Part shown: piece after piece, positions 48,553 through 58,900 of the stretch
How the letters are laid out: each line of letters begins with the position of its first letter
Position numbering within the stretch: position 1 is the first letter of the stretch
NCBI GenBank assembly: GCA_029817715.1
Contig: JARUPY010000089.1
Coordinates: forward strand, 62,001-126,000
Direction: 5' to 3'
DNA: 64,000 bases
Origin: Melastoma dodecandrum
Taxonomy: Eukaryota > Streptophyta > Magnoliopsida > Myrtales > Melastomataceae
Position numbers and translations under genes: made by a program
Notes under the pieces: model-generated
What the model was told of the DNA's origin: nothing
What the model saw: only the letters and a program-made list of their open reading frames with translations
The model's database searches: none

Positions 48553-49093
48553 GATCAGGACGGTCGGCATTATGTAAAAATGTGAACTGATGACAGTTGT
48601 AATCTATTTGATCTCATGGTTGTATATTACCTCTAACCCCTGTTTACTACGTCTGAGAGAATGAAAATCCATCAATGTTGGGAGACAGAGTCGAGATCCG
48701 TCTACATTGTTTAGACAAATGTGACATTGAATTGCATTTGTAAGATCTTTGTGGAAACAGAGGAGACGTGATGCTATTTTCCTCAACTGTTTCAGACTGA
48801 CAAAATAAGAGGAGGTTGGATGGACACTCCAGTGGTATTGAACCGAAGCTCGTCCGCGGCTTTGCTCTTTAACACAAGCAGGTTCCTGACAGCTTTGGCA
48901 AAAGAAACAATAAACTAGTCCAAGGAACGAAAGGAGTGAAATGCTGGTGCAGGCTCGCAGATGTCACACATCTGCTTGGGAAGATCATGGTCGCCCCTGT
49001 GCCCTCTTCCTTCTCCGGTGAGGAGGTGATCACCGTACATGGAGACTTAGCTCCGATTTGTTTCGACAGTCTTTGCACAATGTGGTTCAACCT
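48553..49093. other. Convergent spacer after the DUF547 gene
   Basis: It should hold the 3' UTRs of the DUF547 gene and of the minus-strand cysteine-motif gene. No repeat or RNA gene is seen. Confidence 0.45.
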
Positions 49094-49781
49094 TTATGGT
49101 CCGTCGTCGCCATCACCAATCAGATTACATATGTCGGAGCACTCGACCAGGCTGCACAACAGGAAAGGGGCAATGCTTGGCAATAACTACTCTCATCTCG
49201 AATCTCCTCCAGCAAACAAAATCATCGGAGAGAGAGTTGGAGGGTATATATATACCAGTACTGACGACTTCGGAAACCTTGCTTGAAGACCACCAGGGGC
49301 CTGCAGCAGGCGTTAGTCGCTTGTGAGTCTGAGCTGAGCGCCTGAAGAGGAAGACCGCAAGAGGATTAGTGAAAGCTGACCTGCGAATGTTGAGGGGGCC
49401 TTCGCCGGGAGCTCCGTCCCCACCTCTGATGCAAGTGTTGACGCACTTGACGGTGCACGACTCCGCCCTCCTGGATTTCGGGTGCTGAATCCTGGGCTTC
49501 TGGCAGTCCTTTGACAAGGATGACGAGGCTGATTCTGCTTCACATCCGCTGGAGGAAAGGCTCTGAGGGACGTTCGACAGGGTCTCCGCTTCTAACCCCG
49601 ACAGGGCCAGGGTAGCCGCCAGCAGCCAGCCGCAGGAGGAGGCGGCGGTCGCCTGCAGCCTCTTATTGTACCTGACGGAGGAGGAGGAGGAGGAGCAGGT
49701 GCGGACCACCGCAACGGGGATGGAACCGCGGCCACAGAGATAACCGCAGCGGTCACTCAGACTCACGCCTGACAACGTCAT
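49094..49781 (-). CDS. Small plastid-type protein with a duplicated CX3CX3C motif, function unknown
   Basis: Three exons join in frame: 49781 to the end of LNIRR, then PLVVFKQGFRSRQYC, then the C-terminus ending GDGDDGP at 49094. The N-terminus is Ser/Arg-rich with few acidic residues, as in a chloroplast transit peptide. LLAATLALSG could be a short membrane or lumen-targeting segment. The C-terminal half has CTVKCVNTCIRGGDG and, about 33 residues later, CLVECSDICNLIGDG. Both fit CX3CX3CX3GDG, so the motif is duplicated. Six spaced cysteines could bind metal or form disulphides; this is inference. I recall similar unannotated proteins across plants but no function. An upstream in-frame ATG (49874) exists; 49781 is preferred for the transit-like start. 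Confidence 0.75.
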
Positions 49782-50280
49782 TGCATCACCACCGCAGACA
49801 TTTCCCCCCTTCTGTTTTATCTTTATGGTAAGAGAGGGGAAGAGAGAGATCCCCGAACGCTGCCTGCCTGCCACGTGTGGCAGGCTTTCTGTTTGATTTC
49901 AGTTCACACACTTTTCCTTTCTTCCTTTGAGCTTTTTTTCTAAATAAAATAATTATTTGACTATGATAAAGAAATTGATCTTAGACTAACTTCGATAGAA
50001 TAAAGTTGATCTTTGTAAAAATAATTTCATAATCATCAAAAGAAATTCGGTCGTACAAAGTCCGAAATAAACTTAAAGAATTTCTAAATTTCGCTGACGA
50101 AATAATTTCCGGACCAATATTATTTAGAAACAAAAACTCCTGATATTCCAATACACAACAACTAATCCCCAACATACAACAAACCATGATTTGTTCCCAT
50201 CATATCTAATGCCTGCTCGGTGATAGCTCTGAGAAGTTGATAGTATCCTCTTTACCTGCCTGAGAAATCCTGTTCCCTTG
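49782..50280. other. Promoter-side flank of the cysteine-motif gene, interrupted at 50280 by a retrotransposon
   Basis: AT-rich upstream sequence of the minus-strand gene. It ends with CCTTG (50276-50280), the left copy of the target duplication. Confidence 0.6.
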
Positions 50281-51139
50281 TGATGCGCGTCGTTTACGCA
50301 ACAAAAATAAAACCTCGTTCGCACACACTAAAATAACAAGGGCAAGCAAGGGTCGAACCCACAGAGAACAGTGTCGATTAGATCGTTTAACGTCAATTCG
50401 GTAACTGATTTGAGGTCAAGTAAACGAAATCACACGATGCGAAGTTAAACTAAACGAAAGACTAAATCGAATTATCAATAGGCTTAAAAGTCCAGGACTA
50501 CCGATTTCCCCTCGTGTCCTATGCTCTCGTATCCCCCCTTTTGTGTTACTATTAAATTTTGCTGGTCGTTAACCGTAGGTTGCTAAACTCTCCCCATAAC
50601 CCTCTCAGGTATCCGGGAACGTACCCTCGTGTATCAAATCCTCTACTCTATGTCTAGGTAAGGAATTAGTGAAGGCCCTTTACGATTCAACCCTACTTTG
50701 GTTACCTAAGGTGCGTGGTATTTCTACTCTTGCACTAAAACCCGGTCTCTCGACTCTAAGATTCCTTAAGCTATCCTGTTCCTGATCTAACCTAGACTAC
50801 CCTCTCGAGTCTCCCTAGGTGATCGAATCAATATCAACAGTTGATCAGGCTGCTGATACGCATTAAGCACAGGAAACGAATAAACAACCAAACAAGAATT
50901 TAATTCATAACTGAAAAGAGGTTCAACAATCGCCGAGGAACACGAGGTTCCATCGTCGTCCTAGAACAAGAAAATTAGTTCATCACTACACTACGAAACA
51001 ATAGAAGAGTAAAAGAACGCATAATCTAAAAACCAAAGGAAAAGGAAAAGGGGTTGTAGTTCTTCAGGGGCAAGAATCTCCTGTCACAAGCCTTCTATCC
51101 CCCAAAAAGAGCCGACCCTAGCCAGCCTGAGTTGTAGTC

Positions 51140-51147
51140 TATTTATA
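51140..51147 (-). promoter_or_regulatory. TATA box in the left LTR
   Basis: TATAAATA on the minus strand, about 50 bp downstream of the palindrome array. The same box lies at about 60905-60912 in the right LTR. It marks the likely U3/R border. Confidence 0.65.
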
Positions 51148-51199
51148 CTAGGGTAGGAAGACTAAAATCCGGAAATAAAATCCTAAAAGATCCTCTACT

Positions 51200-51358
51200 C
51201 GCAGCTGCGAGATAATCGGTCGCAGCTGCGACCTTAAGCTATACTCCACTCGTCTCTGCTTCCTCGCAGCTGCGAGACAATCGTTCGCAGCTGCGAGACT
51301 CTCTGTGGTGACGCTCTTCGCCTTGCTCGCAGCTGCGCCCAAATGCTCCGCAGCTGCG
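51200..51358. repeat. Three 21-bp-spaced pairs of the CGCAGCTGCG palindrome, left LTR
   Basis: Copies start at 51200, 51221, 51265, 51286, 51328 and 51349. Within each pair the starts are exactly 21 bp apart; pairs start 65 and 63 bp apart. All six are exact. Each unit has a central CAGCTG, an E-box-type dyad. Position upstream of the TATA box suggests an enhancer; this is inference. Confidence 0.9.
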
Positions 51359-51575
51359 GAAGTCTCTGTGAAGCTCTCCTTTCTTCTTTGGTTTATTTCT
51401 TCATTCCTCACTTCGTCATCCATCATCTCAATTCCAATTTCCTACACAAACAACAACGAACGTGAGGTAACGCAATTCAGCTCAAAACCAGAAGTTTAAA
51501 CACTTAAACTTACGGAACTAGCTCAAATCAAAGCATACAAGTGATCATTTTAACTCTACTTTCGTAGAGTTATCA

Positions 51576-51588
51576 CACCCCCAAACCT
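51576..51588 (-). other. Polypurine tract of the retrotransposon
   Basis: On the minus strand AGGTTTGGGGGTG directly precedes the 3' LTR, the usual place for the primer of plus-strand DNA synthesis. It is G-rich with a short T interruption. Confidence 0.6.
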
Positions 51589-52121
51589 ATCTTTTGCTAG
51601 TCCTCGAGCAAAACCAAAAAACAAAATGAACATTTAACCAAGCAAAAACGAAACAACACATCACGACAGATACCCCCAGTCTCACCCAATTCTTCCGAAC
51701 TCGAATCATCGTTAATGACTCTCAGCTAAGGTCGCACACCCACTTTAGAGTTAGACTTCGCTCATGGCTAGCACGCACAGTTTTTAGCACTTACAAAACA
51801 GGTCCCCTCAATTAGCACACCTTGCGTTGTCAACCCCACAGTTTCAAATCATTCATAGCCATCAAGTACTTTTCTAGATCAACTCTCCCTACCTTCTCAA
51901 CTAATTCAAGGCATTTCTTTTCATCCGATTTTCTTTTTCTTTTCATTTCAGTTACACAACTCTAAATGCTCGTCAATTCCCACAAACGCTCGTGTAACGA
52001 GTTCTCAGTCAGTGACTCCCGGTCCAGTTGGACCAAGGCACTAGGTGATAAAGCACCCCTCGGACGAGAACTCGAGCCGCAAGGAAGACTAACACCACAA
52101 GCACATATTCAAGCTCAAAAA

Positions 52122-52123
52122 AG

Positions 52124-52151
<28 letters not shown>
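52122..52151. repeat. TA microsatellite inside the retrotransposon
   Basis: About 14 TA units lie between the third ORF and the 3' LTR. This is the non-coding 3' part of the element (51589-52743), which otherwise shows only AT-rich sequence. Confidence 0.9.
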
Positions 52152-52154
<3 letters not shown>

Positions 52155-52743
52155 CTCCTTTCTAGCTTGAATAGCGATGCTCAGAGCCTTGGCAACCGTT
52201 TTTTTTTTTTTTATTTCTTCTCTTTTTCCACATTCTAGTTTGAACTTCGTTTTCAAAGTTAGGTTGAGTGCCTATACTTTTCCTTAATGACTATGCTTTC
52301 AAATAGACCGTAGGGCTGACGCTGCTTAGTTAGCTTCCTATCAGGGACGACTTAAGTTATTCTTTTCGAGAAAATCAGGCATGCTAGCTAGAATTAATCC
52401 TTCTCTGCCTTAAAGGTGTGACCCTTAATTAACCTCCTAGAGTTCGATTCTTCTATCCGAAATCCTAAGGTTTAACTAGGGGGCATCGACTCAAAGACAA
52501 TTAAAACCTCTTTTTTTTTTTTTTAATAAGCAGAATGACTCAAAAACAAAGCAAAAACAATCACAGCAACGAAAACAGTCATAGCAAAAAGCACGGCCAG
52601 CACACCCCCAAACCTAAGCTCTGACACGACCTCGGGGCAGACTATATCTCCAGTAACACAGGAAAACTAACGGAAACGAAAGCAAGGAGAGATACAACCT
52701 GACACCTGGCCGCTGGACTCAGGATCGTCCTCTGGATGGCAAA

Positions 52744-53910
52744 TCACTCGGAGGCGGAGTCCATGTCCTCATCGTCCTCCTCACCCTCCGGGCTCATCTC
52801 TGCAGTGTCTAGCGCGGCGTCCCTCCATCCCATCGGTTGATCCCAACCCGGTGGGTGGTACATCGGCTGCGGAAGGGAGTTGAAGTCCACTCCGAAGGAG
52901 GTGGCAGCCTGACGGTTGAACTCCATCTGGTGGCGGATGAAATCCATCGTGTACTGCTGAAAGGCGCGGTTCTGCTGCTGAGCGTCCCTCGTGCTCTGCA
53001 TAAAGTTCTGCATCTGCGTCCACCGTTCTTGCTCGGAAGGCAGGGCGCGTGCAGGGGCTTGACGAGGTCGAGAGCTAGAAGGGGAGCCGTGCTCCCGTGC
53101 GCTGATCTTGTCCAGTGACTGATGGTCCAAAGGTTGTCCCGGGGAGCACAGCTCCTCTGTCCTGTCAAAATGCACACCAGCCTTGACACACAGGTCAGAA
53201 ATGAGGCAAGGAAACCACAAACCTCGTGCGTCGTCGAGGCAGCGATGGATCATCCAGTTGATCACTTTGCCGACGTCGATCGGCATCTCTTCCATGAGGC
53301 AATAGATGAGCGCCGCCCGATCTCGAGTGATCTCGCTCGTGTTCTTGCTGGGCATGAGCCGGGAGGTGATAAATAACGCCCACTTGCGCGCCTCGGTGGT
53401 CAGAGCACTACCGTGGAGTCGGAGGGGATCCCGGCTTCTTGTCAATTTCCATTGGGATCCTGGCTTAGCAATTCTCGCAATAACTGCGTTACTATCAAAA
53501 CGATTATTTAGATAATCGAAATATGCGTCAGTGTTGTAAACAGGGAGGCCATAAAATGTGGAAATCACTGATGCACCAAACTTAACCTCCTTGTCCCGAA
53601 CTCGAATACTCTGCCTATCCCTATCCAGGGTATGCACGTTTGCATAGAATTCCCTGACCACCGGGACAACGCCCCGTTTTATCGCTGTACTAAAACGAAG
53701 CCACCCCAGACGTTCTAAACGCGCCCGGTATTCAACCAAATCGGGATGCGTGGTATCGAATACCCGCTCAGCGATCAGCGGTCTTTTCATGGATCGCTGG
53801 TACGCCGCCGATGATTCATCCACAACGGCCTTATCCCTCCCTGCCGTTTCTTTCCCTCTCCTTTTCCTAGAACTAGAGGCATCGGTCGTAGTGCGTTGCT
53901 TGGGTGCCAT
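52744..53910 (-). CDS. Retrotransposon third ORF: plant transposon-associated protein in the env-like position
   Basis: The start MAPKQRTTTDASSSRKRRGK is basic, like a nuclear localisation signal. The core (KRPLIAERVFDTTHPDLVEY, RLERLGWLRFSTAIKRGVVP, VVREFYANVH, VKFGASVISTFYGLPVYN) resembles the 'putative plant transposon protein' domain seen beside Athila-type and other plant elements. The C-terminal part is Gln-rich with a likely coiled coil (FMQSTRDAQQQNRAFQQYTM) and ends in an acidic tail. About 388 residues from this ATG; the frame extends a further 57 codons upstream without an ATG. No signal peptide or clear transmembrane segment is seen, so it does not look like a membrane envelope protein. 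Its role is unknown. Confidence 0.75.
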   Translation of the reverse strand: MAPKQRTTTDASSSRKRRGKETAGRDKAVVDESSAAYQRSMKRPLIAERVFDTTHPDLVEYRARLERLGWLRFSTAIKRGVVPVVREFYANVHTLDRDRQSIRVRDKEVKFGASVISTFYGLPVYNTDAYFDYLNNRFDSNAVIARIAKPGSQWKLTRSRDPLRLHGSALTTEARKWALFITSRLMPSKNTSEITRDRAALIYCLMEEMPIDVGKVINWMIHRCLDDARGLWFPCLISDLCVKAGVHFDRTEELCSPGQPLDHQSLDKISAREHGSPSSSRPRQAPARALPSEQERWTQMQNFMQSTRDAQQQNRAFQQYTMDFIRHQMEFNRQAATSFGVDFNSLPQPMYHPPGWDQPMGWRDAALDTAEMSPEGEEDDEDMDSASE

Positions 53911-54165
53911 TGCTAACTGCGCTATTCTAAGAGCTAAGGCAACTAATGAATCACTGGGGGAACCACGACCTAGCCGCACGCAAATCACCGATAGCACTAA
54001 GGGATGAGGAACTTTCCTGATTGTGGCCGCTGCGGGAGAGTGTGGCACCGGAGAGCAGATCTGCGGTGGATGGACGCACAAGGGAGGAGGAGGACGTCGG
54101 AGATTGACGCGGGAGTAGCCGGCGAGTTGGGGGGTGTAGCCGTCGCCTGGAGAGGGGGAGTACGT

Positions 54166-54444
54166 CGCAGCTGCGCCCTGAGAGAATGGAGAAAATGAAT
54201 TAGGGTTTTAGTTCGCCCCCTTTTAATTAGTCTGAAATTTCGTCCTCTCGCAGCTGCGAGATAATCGGTCGCAGCTGCGAGACTCTCTGAGGATCGCGTC
54301 GCAGAGACACGTCTCTCGCAGCTGTGAGAATTTCCTTCGCAGCTGCGAGACTCTCTGAGGGTCGACTGTGTATACGCCTTCCGCAGCTGCGAAACTTACT
54401 GCCTTCGTTTCTCCGCAGCTGCGATCTACTTCTCCTCAGCTGCG
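54166..54444. repeat. Internal CGCAGCTGCG array upstream of the third ORF
   Basis: Eight copies start at 54166, 54249, 54270, 54317, 54338, 54382, 54414 and 54435. Three pairs (54249/54270, 54317/54338, 54414/54435) have the same 21-bp spacing as the LTR pairs. Two copies have one changed base. A 33-bp stretch around 54249-54279 matches the first LTR pair. The array ends 256 bp upstream of the third ORF's ATG. Confidence 0.9.
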
Positions 54445-54627
54445 AAACTTACTGTGGATGCTACCTCATTTTCTTTCTCCGTCTTTTTCATGGACATGCT
54501 TCTTGATCTACTAACAAAAACAAATAAACGATTAAAAATAACTAATTATCAGGAATAAAATGAAATGACTTGGGTTGCCTCCCAAGAAGCGCCCTGGTTT
54601 AGAGTCGATGGCTCGACTGTGCAGGAG

Positions 54628-55923
54628 TTACGCGTCTTGAAGTTGCGTGGAGGTGGTTCCGCGCTCAAACGGCTCTCCATGGTAGTGCTTTAGGCGCTGG
54701 CCGTTGACTTTGAACGTGGACCCGGAATCATTTGATTGCAGCTCTACGGCGCCATGAGGGAATACTTTTACGACTTTGAACGGTCCGGACCATCGCGACT
54801 TCAGCTTCCCTGGGAACAAACGCAAACGTGAGTTGAAAAGGAGTACATACGCACCTGGCACAAACGTCCTGTTGAGGATGCGGCTGTCGTGCCATTTCTT
54901 TGTCTTCTCCTTGTAGAGCTTTGCATTCTCGTATGCTTGATGACGAAGTTCCTCCAACTCGTTCATCTGCAGAAGGCGAGCCTCACCTGATCGAGTTTCG
55001 TCGAAGTTGAGGTGCTTCAGTGCCCAGTAAGCCTTATGCTCGAGCTCCACTGGTAGGTGACAAGCCTTTCCAAAAACGAGACGATATGGAGACATCCCAA
55101 TCGGCGTCTTGTATGCTGTCCTGTACGCCCACAAAGCATCGTCAAGTTTCAAAGACCAATCCTTGCATGTGGTACTCACCGTTTTCTCAAGGATACGCTT
55201 CACTTCACGGTTAGACACTTCTGCTTGTCCGCTTGTCTGTGGGTGATACGCCGTGGCCACCCTGTGCTTCACGCCATATTTGCTCAAGAGTGCATTAAAT
55301 TGACGATTGATGAAGTGTGTACCTTCATCGCTGATGATCGCACGTGGAACTCCGAACCTGGTAAAGATCTGTCTCTGCACAAACTTGACAACCACTTTAG
55401 CCTCATTAGTGGGGGAAGCAATTGCTTCCACCCATTTCGAAACATAGTCAACTGCAACGAGAATATACTTGTTACCGTTTGATGGGATGAAGGGACCCAT
55501 GAAGTCGATGCCCCAGACGTCGAAGAGTTCAACCTCGAGAATGTTTTGCAGGGGCATTTCGTTTCTTCGGGATATGTTCCCCGTTCTTTGGCACCTATCA
55601 CAGTGACGAACAAATTGGTAAGCATCCTTAAAAATAGTAGGCCAGTAAAAACCTGATTGGAGGACTTTTGCAGCCGTTCGGTCTCCTCCGAAGTGTCCTC
55701 CATAAGGGGATGCGTGGCAATGGGTTAAGATGTCCTGGACTTCAGATTCCGGCACACACCTCCTGATGACCTGATCTGCACACTTTTTAAACAGAAACGG
55801 TTCGTCCCAAAAATATTGACGAACGTCATGTAGAAATCTTTTCCGCTTTTGTGCATCAAAATCCTCGGGGATGAACTCCGATACAATAAAATTCACAATA
55901 TCAGCATACCATGGCACGTTCAC
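54628..55923 (-). CDS. Retrotransposon integrase, frame separate from gag-pol
   Basis: The frame holds an integrase zinc region ([14 protein letters not shown] with CDRCQRTG) and the DDE core: [11 protein letters not shown], then [13 protein letters not shown], then [14 protein letters not shown]-terminal GPY/F-like region reads [20 protein letters not shown]. It starts one frame away from gag-pol with an overlap of a few bases. An in-frame stop lies just upstream and no ATG opens it (first possible GTG at 55923), so expression as it stands would need recoding. In related elements integrase is continuous with RT-RNase H, so a small indel in this copy is the simpler explanation. Confidence 0.9.
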   Translation of the reverse strand: MNVPWYADIVNFIVSEFIPEDFDAQKRKRFLHDVRQYFWDEPFLFKKCADQVIRRCVPESEVQDILTHCHASPYGGHFGGDRTAAKVLQSGFYWPTIFKDAYQFVRHCDRCQRTGNISRRNEMPLQNILEVELFDVWGIDFMGPFIPSNGNKYILVAVDYVSKWVEAIASPTNEAKVVVKFVQRQIFTRFGVPRAIISDEGTHFINRQFNALLSKYGVKHRVATAYHPQTSGQAEVSNREVKRILEKTVSTTCKDWSLKLDDALWAYRTAYKTPIGMSPYRLVFGKACHLPVELEHKAYWALKHLNFDETRSGEARLLQMNELEELRHQAYENAKLYKEKTKKWHDSRILNRTFVPGAYVLLFNSRLRLFPGKLKSRWSGPFKVVKVFPHGAVELQSNDSGSTFKVNGQRLKHYHGEPFERGTTSTQLQDA

Positions 55924-58900
55924 ATCAGCAGACAGTCATTTATGCAAACCTTGTCTTGAAATACCTTGTTGTTTTCTAACCTAGACAAATGGTCTGCTAT
56001 CTGATTTTCAGTTCCTTTCCTGTCGCGGATCTCTAAATCAAATTCTTGTAATAGAAGGACCCAACGAATCAACCTAGGCTTGGCGTCCTTTTTCTCAATC
56101 AAGTACTTGATTGCTGAGTGATCCGTGAACACTACTATCTTAGACCCCACTAGATAACTGCGAAACTTGTCGAAGGCAAACACTACGGCTAACAGTTCTT
56201 TTTCAGTCGTGGTGTAATTTACCTGGGCGTCATCTAAGGTCCTGCTGGCGTAGTATATCACCCGAAAAATTCTATCTACCCTCTGGCCTAATGCAGCTCC
56301 TACCGCATAGTCACTAGCATCGCACATCAATTCGAAGGGCAAACTCCAATCAGGTGCTACGACTATGGGTGCAGAAACTAACCTCTTCTTGAGTTCGGTG
56401 AAGGCCGAAAGGCACTCAGCATCGAACACAAAGGGAACGTCCTTCTCCAATAGATTGCACAATGGCTTCGTGATCTTGGAAAAGTCCTTGATAAACCTTC
56501 GGTAGAATCCAGCATGTCCGAGGAAGCTCCGTATCCCTTTTACAGACGACGGTGGGGGTAGCTTCTCAATTGTCTCAATCTTTGCCCTGTCCACCTCGAT
56601 GCCCTTGCTGGATATCCGGTGACCTAGAACAATGCCATCACGAACCATAAACTGGCATTTCTCCCAGTTCAGGATCAAGTTAGTGTCTTCACAACGTTTG
56701 AGAACCTTAGTGAGGTTCGACAAGCAATCCGCGTACGATGCACCAAAAACAGAAAAGTCATCCATGAAGACCTCTAGACCATGTTCAATCATATCAGAGA
56801 ATATGGCCATCATGCATCGTTGAAAAGTAGCAGGCGCATTACACAATCCAAACGGCATGCGACGAAAAGCAAAGGTACCGTACGGGCAGGTGAATGTAGT
56901 CTTTTCTTGGTCCTCCGGGGCAATCAAAATTTGATTGTACCCGGAGTACCCGTCCAAGAAACAATAGAAGTCCTTACCTGCCAATCGGTCAAGCATCTGA
57001 TCTATGAAGGGAAGAGGGAAATGGTCTTTCCTGGTGGCTTTGTTTAGTTTGCGGTAGTCCATGCAAACTCTCCACCCGGTCACCGTACGAGTCGGAATCA
57101 GCTCGTTCTTCTCGTTCTTGACCACCGTCATCCCTCCTTTCTTCGGGACGCACTGCACAGGGCTAACCCAGGAACTGTCAGAGATAGGATAGATAATACC
57201 TGCGTCTAGCCACTTGATGATCTCCTTCTTCACCACTTCCTTCATGTTCGGGTTTAGCCGCCTCTGAGCCTCGACCGAAACCTTATGATTGTCCTCAAGC
57301 AGAATCTTGTGCATGCACACTGACGGACTGATTCCTCGAATATCCGCTATGGTCCATCCCAATGCTCTCTTGTGCGCCTTGAGGATTTTCAGCAATTTCT
57401 CCTCCTCCTCTCCTGTAAGACTAGCCGAAATAATCACAGGTAAAGTGTTTGATGGTCCGAGATATGCATACCTGAGATGGTCCGGGAGTTGCTTAAGCTC
57501 TAAGGTGGGAGGTTCCTCAATTGACGGTCGCATTGGGTTCAATGGCCGCTCTAGCGTATCGAACTGTTGAATCCTTCGTGTGAACAGCGCTAGAGCCTCC
57601 TGGGTATCAACATCGGAATCGATCTCATCCTCTTCAGCATCTAGGAGCTCTTCATCACCGAGAGGTGAGAATTTGGAGGTGCACCTATCAACAACGTCCA
57701 TCCGAAAGCAATCAGAATTCTCAGAAGGCCATTTAACAGATTTATAGACATTGAAGGTAACTTCCTGATCGTTGACCCGGATGGTCAACTCTCCCTTCTG
57801 TACGTCAATCAATGCCCTTCCTGTGGCTAAAAACGGACGGCCAAGGATGATAGGAATCTCCTTGTCCTCCTCAAAATCTAACACCAGAAAATCAGCCGGA
57901 AAGATGAACTTATCTACTTTAACAAGAACATCCTCAATAATCCCTTTCGGGTATGTGATAGATCTATCGGCTAACTGAAGGGACACTGATGTAGGTCTTA
58001 CCTCCCCCAAACCTAGCTCCTTATAAACTGAAAAGGGCATCAGGTTTATGCTTGCTCCAAGGTCACAAAGAGCCTTACCTGAGAAGGCGGTTCCAATAGT
58101 GCACGGGATCGTGAAGCTACCAGGGTCCTTAAGCTTCGGTGGCATCTTCTTCTGGAGGATGGCGCTGCACTCCTCGGTGAGCATCACAGTCTCGAAATCG
58201 CCCAGCTTCCGCTTCTTAGAGAGCACGTCCTTCATGAACTTGACGTAGCTCGGCATCTGCTCCAAGGCCTCTGCGAAAGGTATGTTAATATGCAGTTTCT
58301 TGAAAACATCTAAAAACTTACGAAACTGAGCGTCGTCGTTTTGTTTCCGCGCTCTCTGTGGGAAGGGAAGCTTCGAGATGTCAACTTCGTGTTCCTTTCT
58401 TTCTTCCACCAGCTCCTTCTTCCCTTTGTCCTGCGGCAAGCTCAAATCAGAAGTTAGCGGACTAGTTTGTGGTTCCTTACCAGATTTCTCCGATGGACTA
58501 GGGCCCTTGCTCTCTTTCTTGGCCTCGGATTCTTCTGCCTCCAGTGAACGGCCGTTCCTCAGAGTGACGGCTTTAGCTTGCTCCCTCGGGTTGGTCTCTG
58601 TATTGCTCGGGAGAGTCCCATAAGTTCTGGAATTCACCGCCTGAGCCAGCTGGCTGACCTGGTTCTCCAGGTTCCGAATCGATGCTGCCTGGTTCTTCAT
58701 CAAGGCGTCTTGGTTCGCCATGTACTTGAGCATCATCTCTTCGAGGCTCGGCTTCTTCTCCGAGGCTTCCGGTTGAGCTTGCTGATAGTGAGGTGCCGGT
58801 GCTGGTGCTGGTGGTCTAGGCATACCAGGAGGAGGTGCCTGTGTTCTCCAGGAAAAGTTCGGATGATTCCTCCATCCTGGGTTATACGTATTCGAGTACG

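Larger units (their letters stand above)
50281..51575 (-). repeat. 3' LTR of the retrotransposon (left copy)
   Basis: It contains three 21-bp-spaced pairs of CGCAGCTGCG at 51200-51358, just upstream (element sense) of a TATAAATA box at 51147-51140. These define U3, and transcription from here would run leftward out of the element. It nearly matches 60044-61341. Confidence 0.97.

Noticed and set aside
51200..51358. Regularly spaced palindromes read as a CRISPR-like array
   Set aside because: Units are 10 bp, spacing is paired rather than uniform, and the context is a plant LTR.
51148..51426. A 92-codon minus-strand frame with LAAA heptads, present in both LTRs
   Set aside because: It lies in U3, upstream of the TATA box, and its alanine heptads are just the 21-bp palindrome spacing translated. 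The internal array lacks frame-keeping spacing, so a DNA-level function is more likely than coding.
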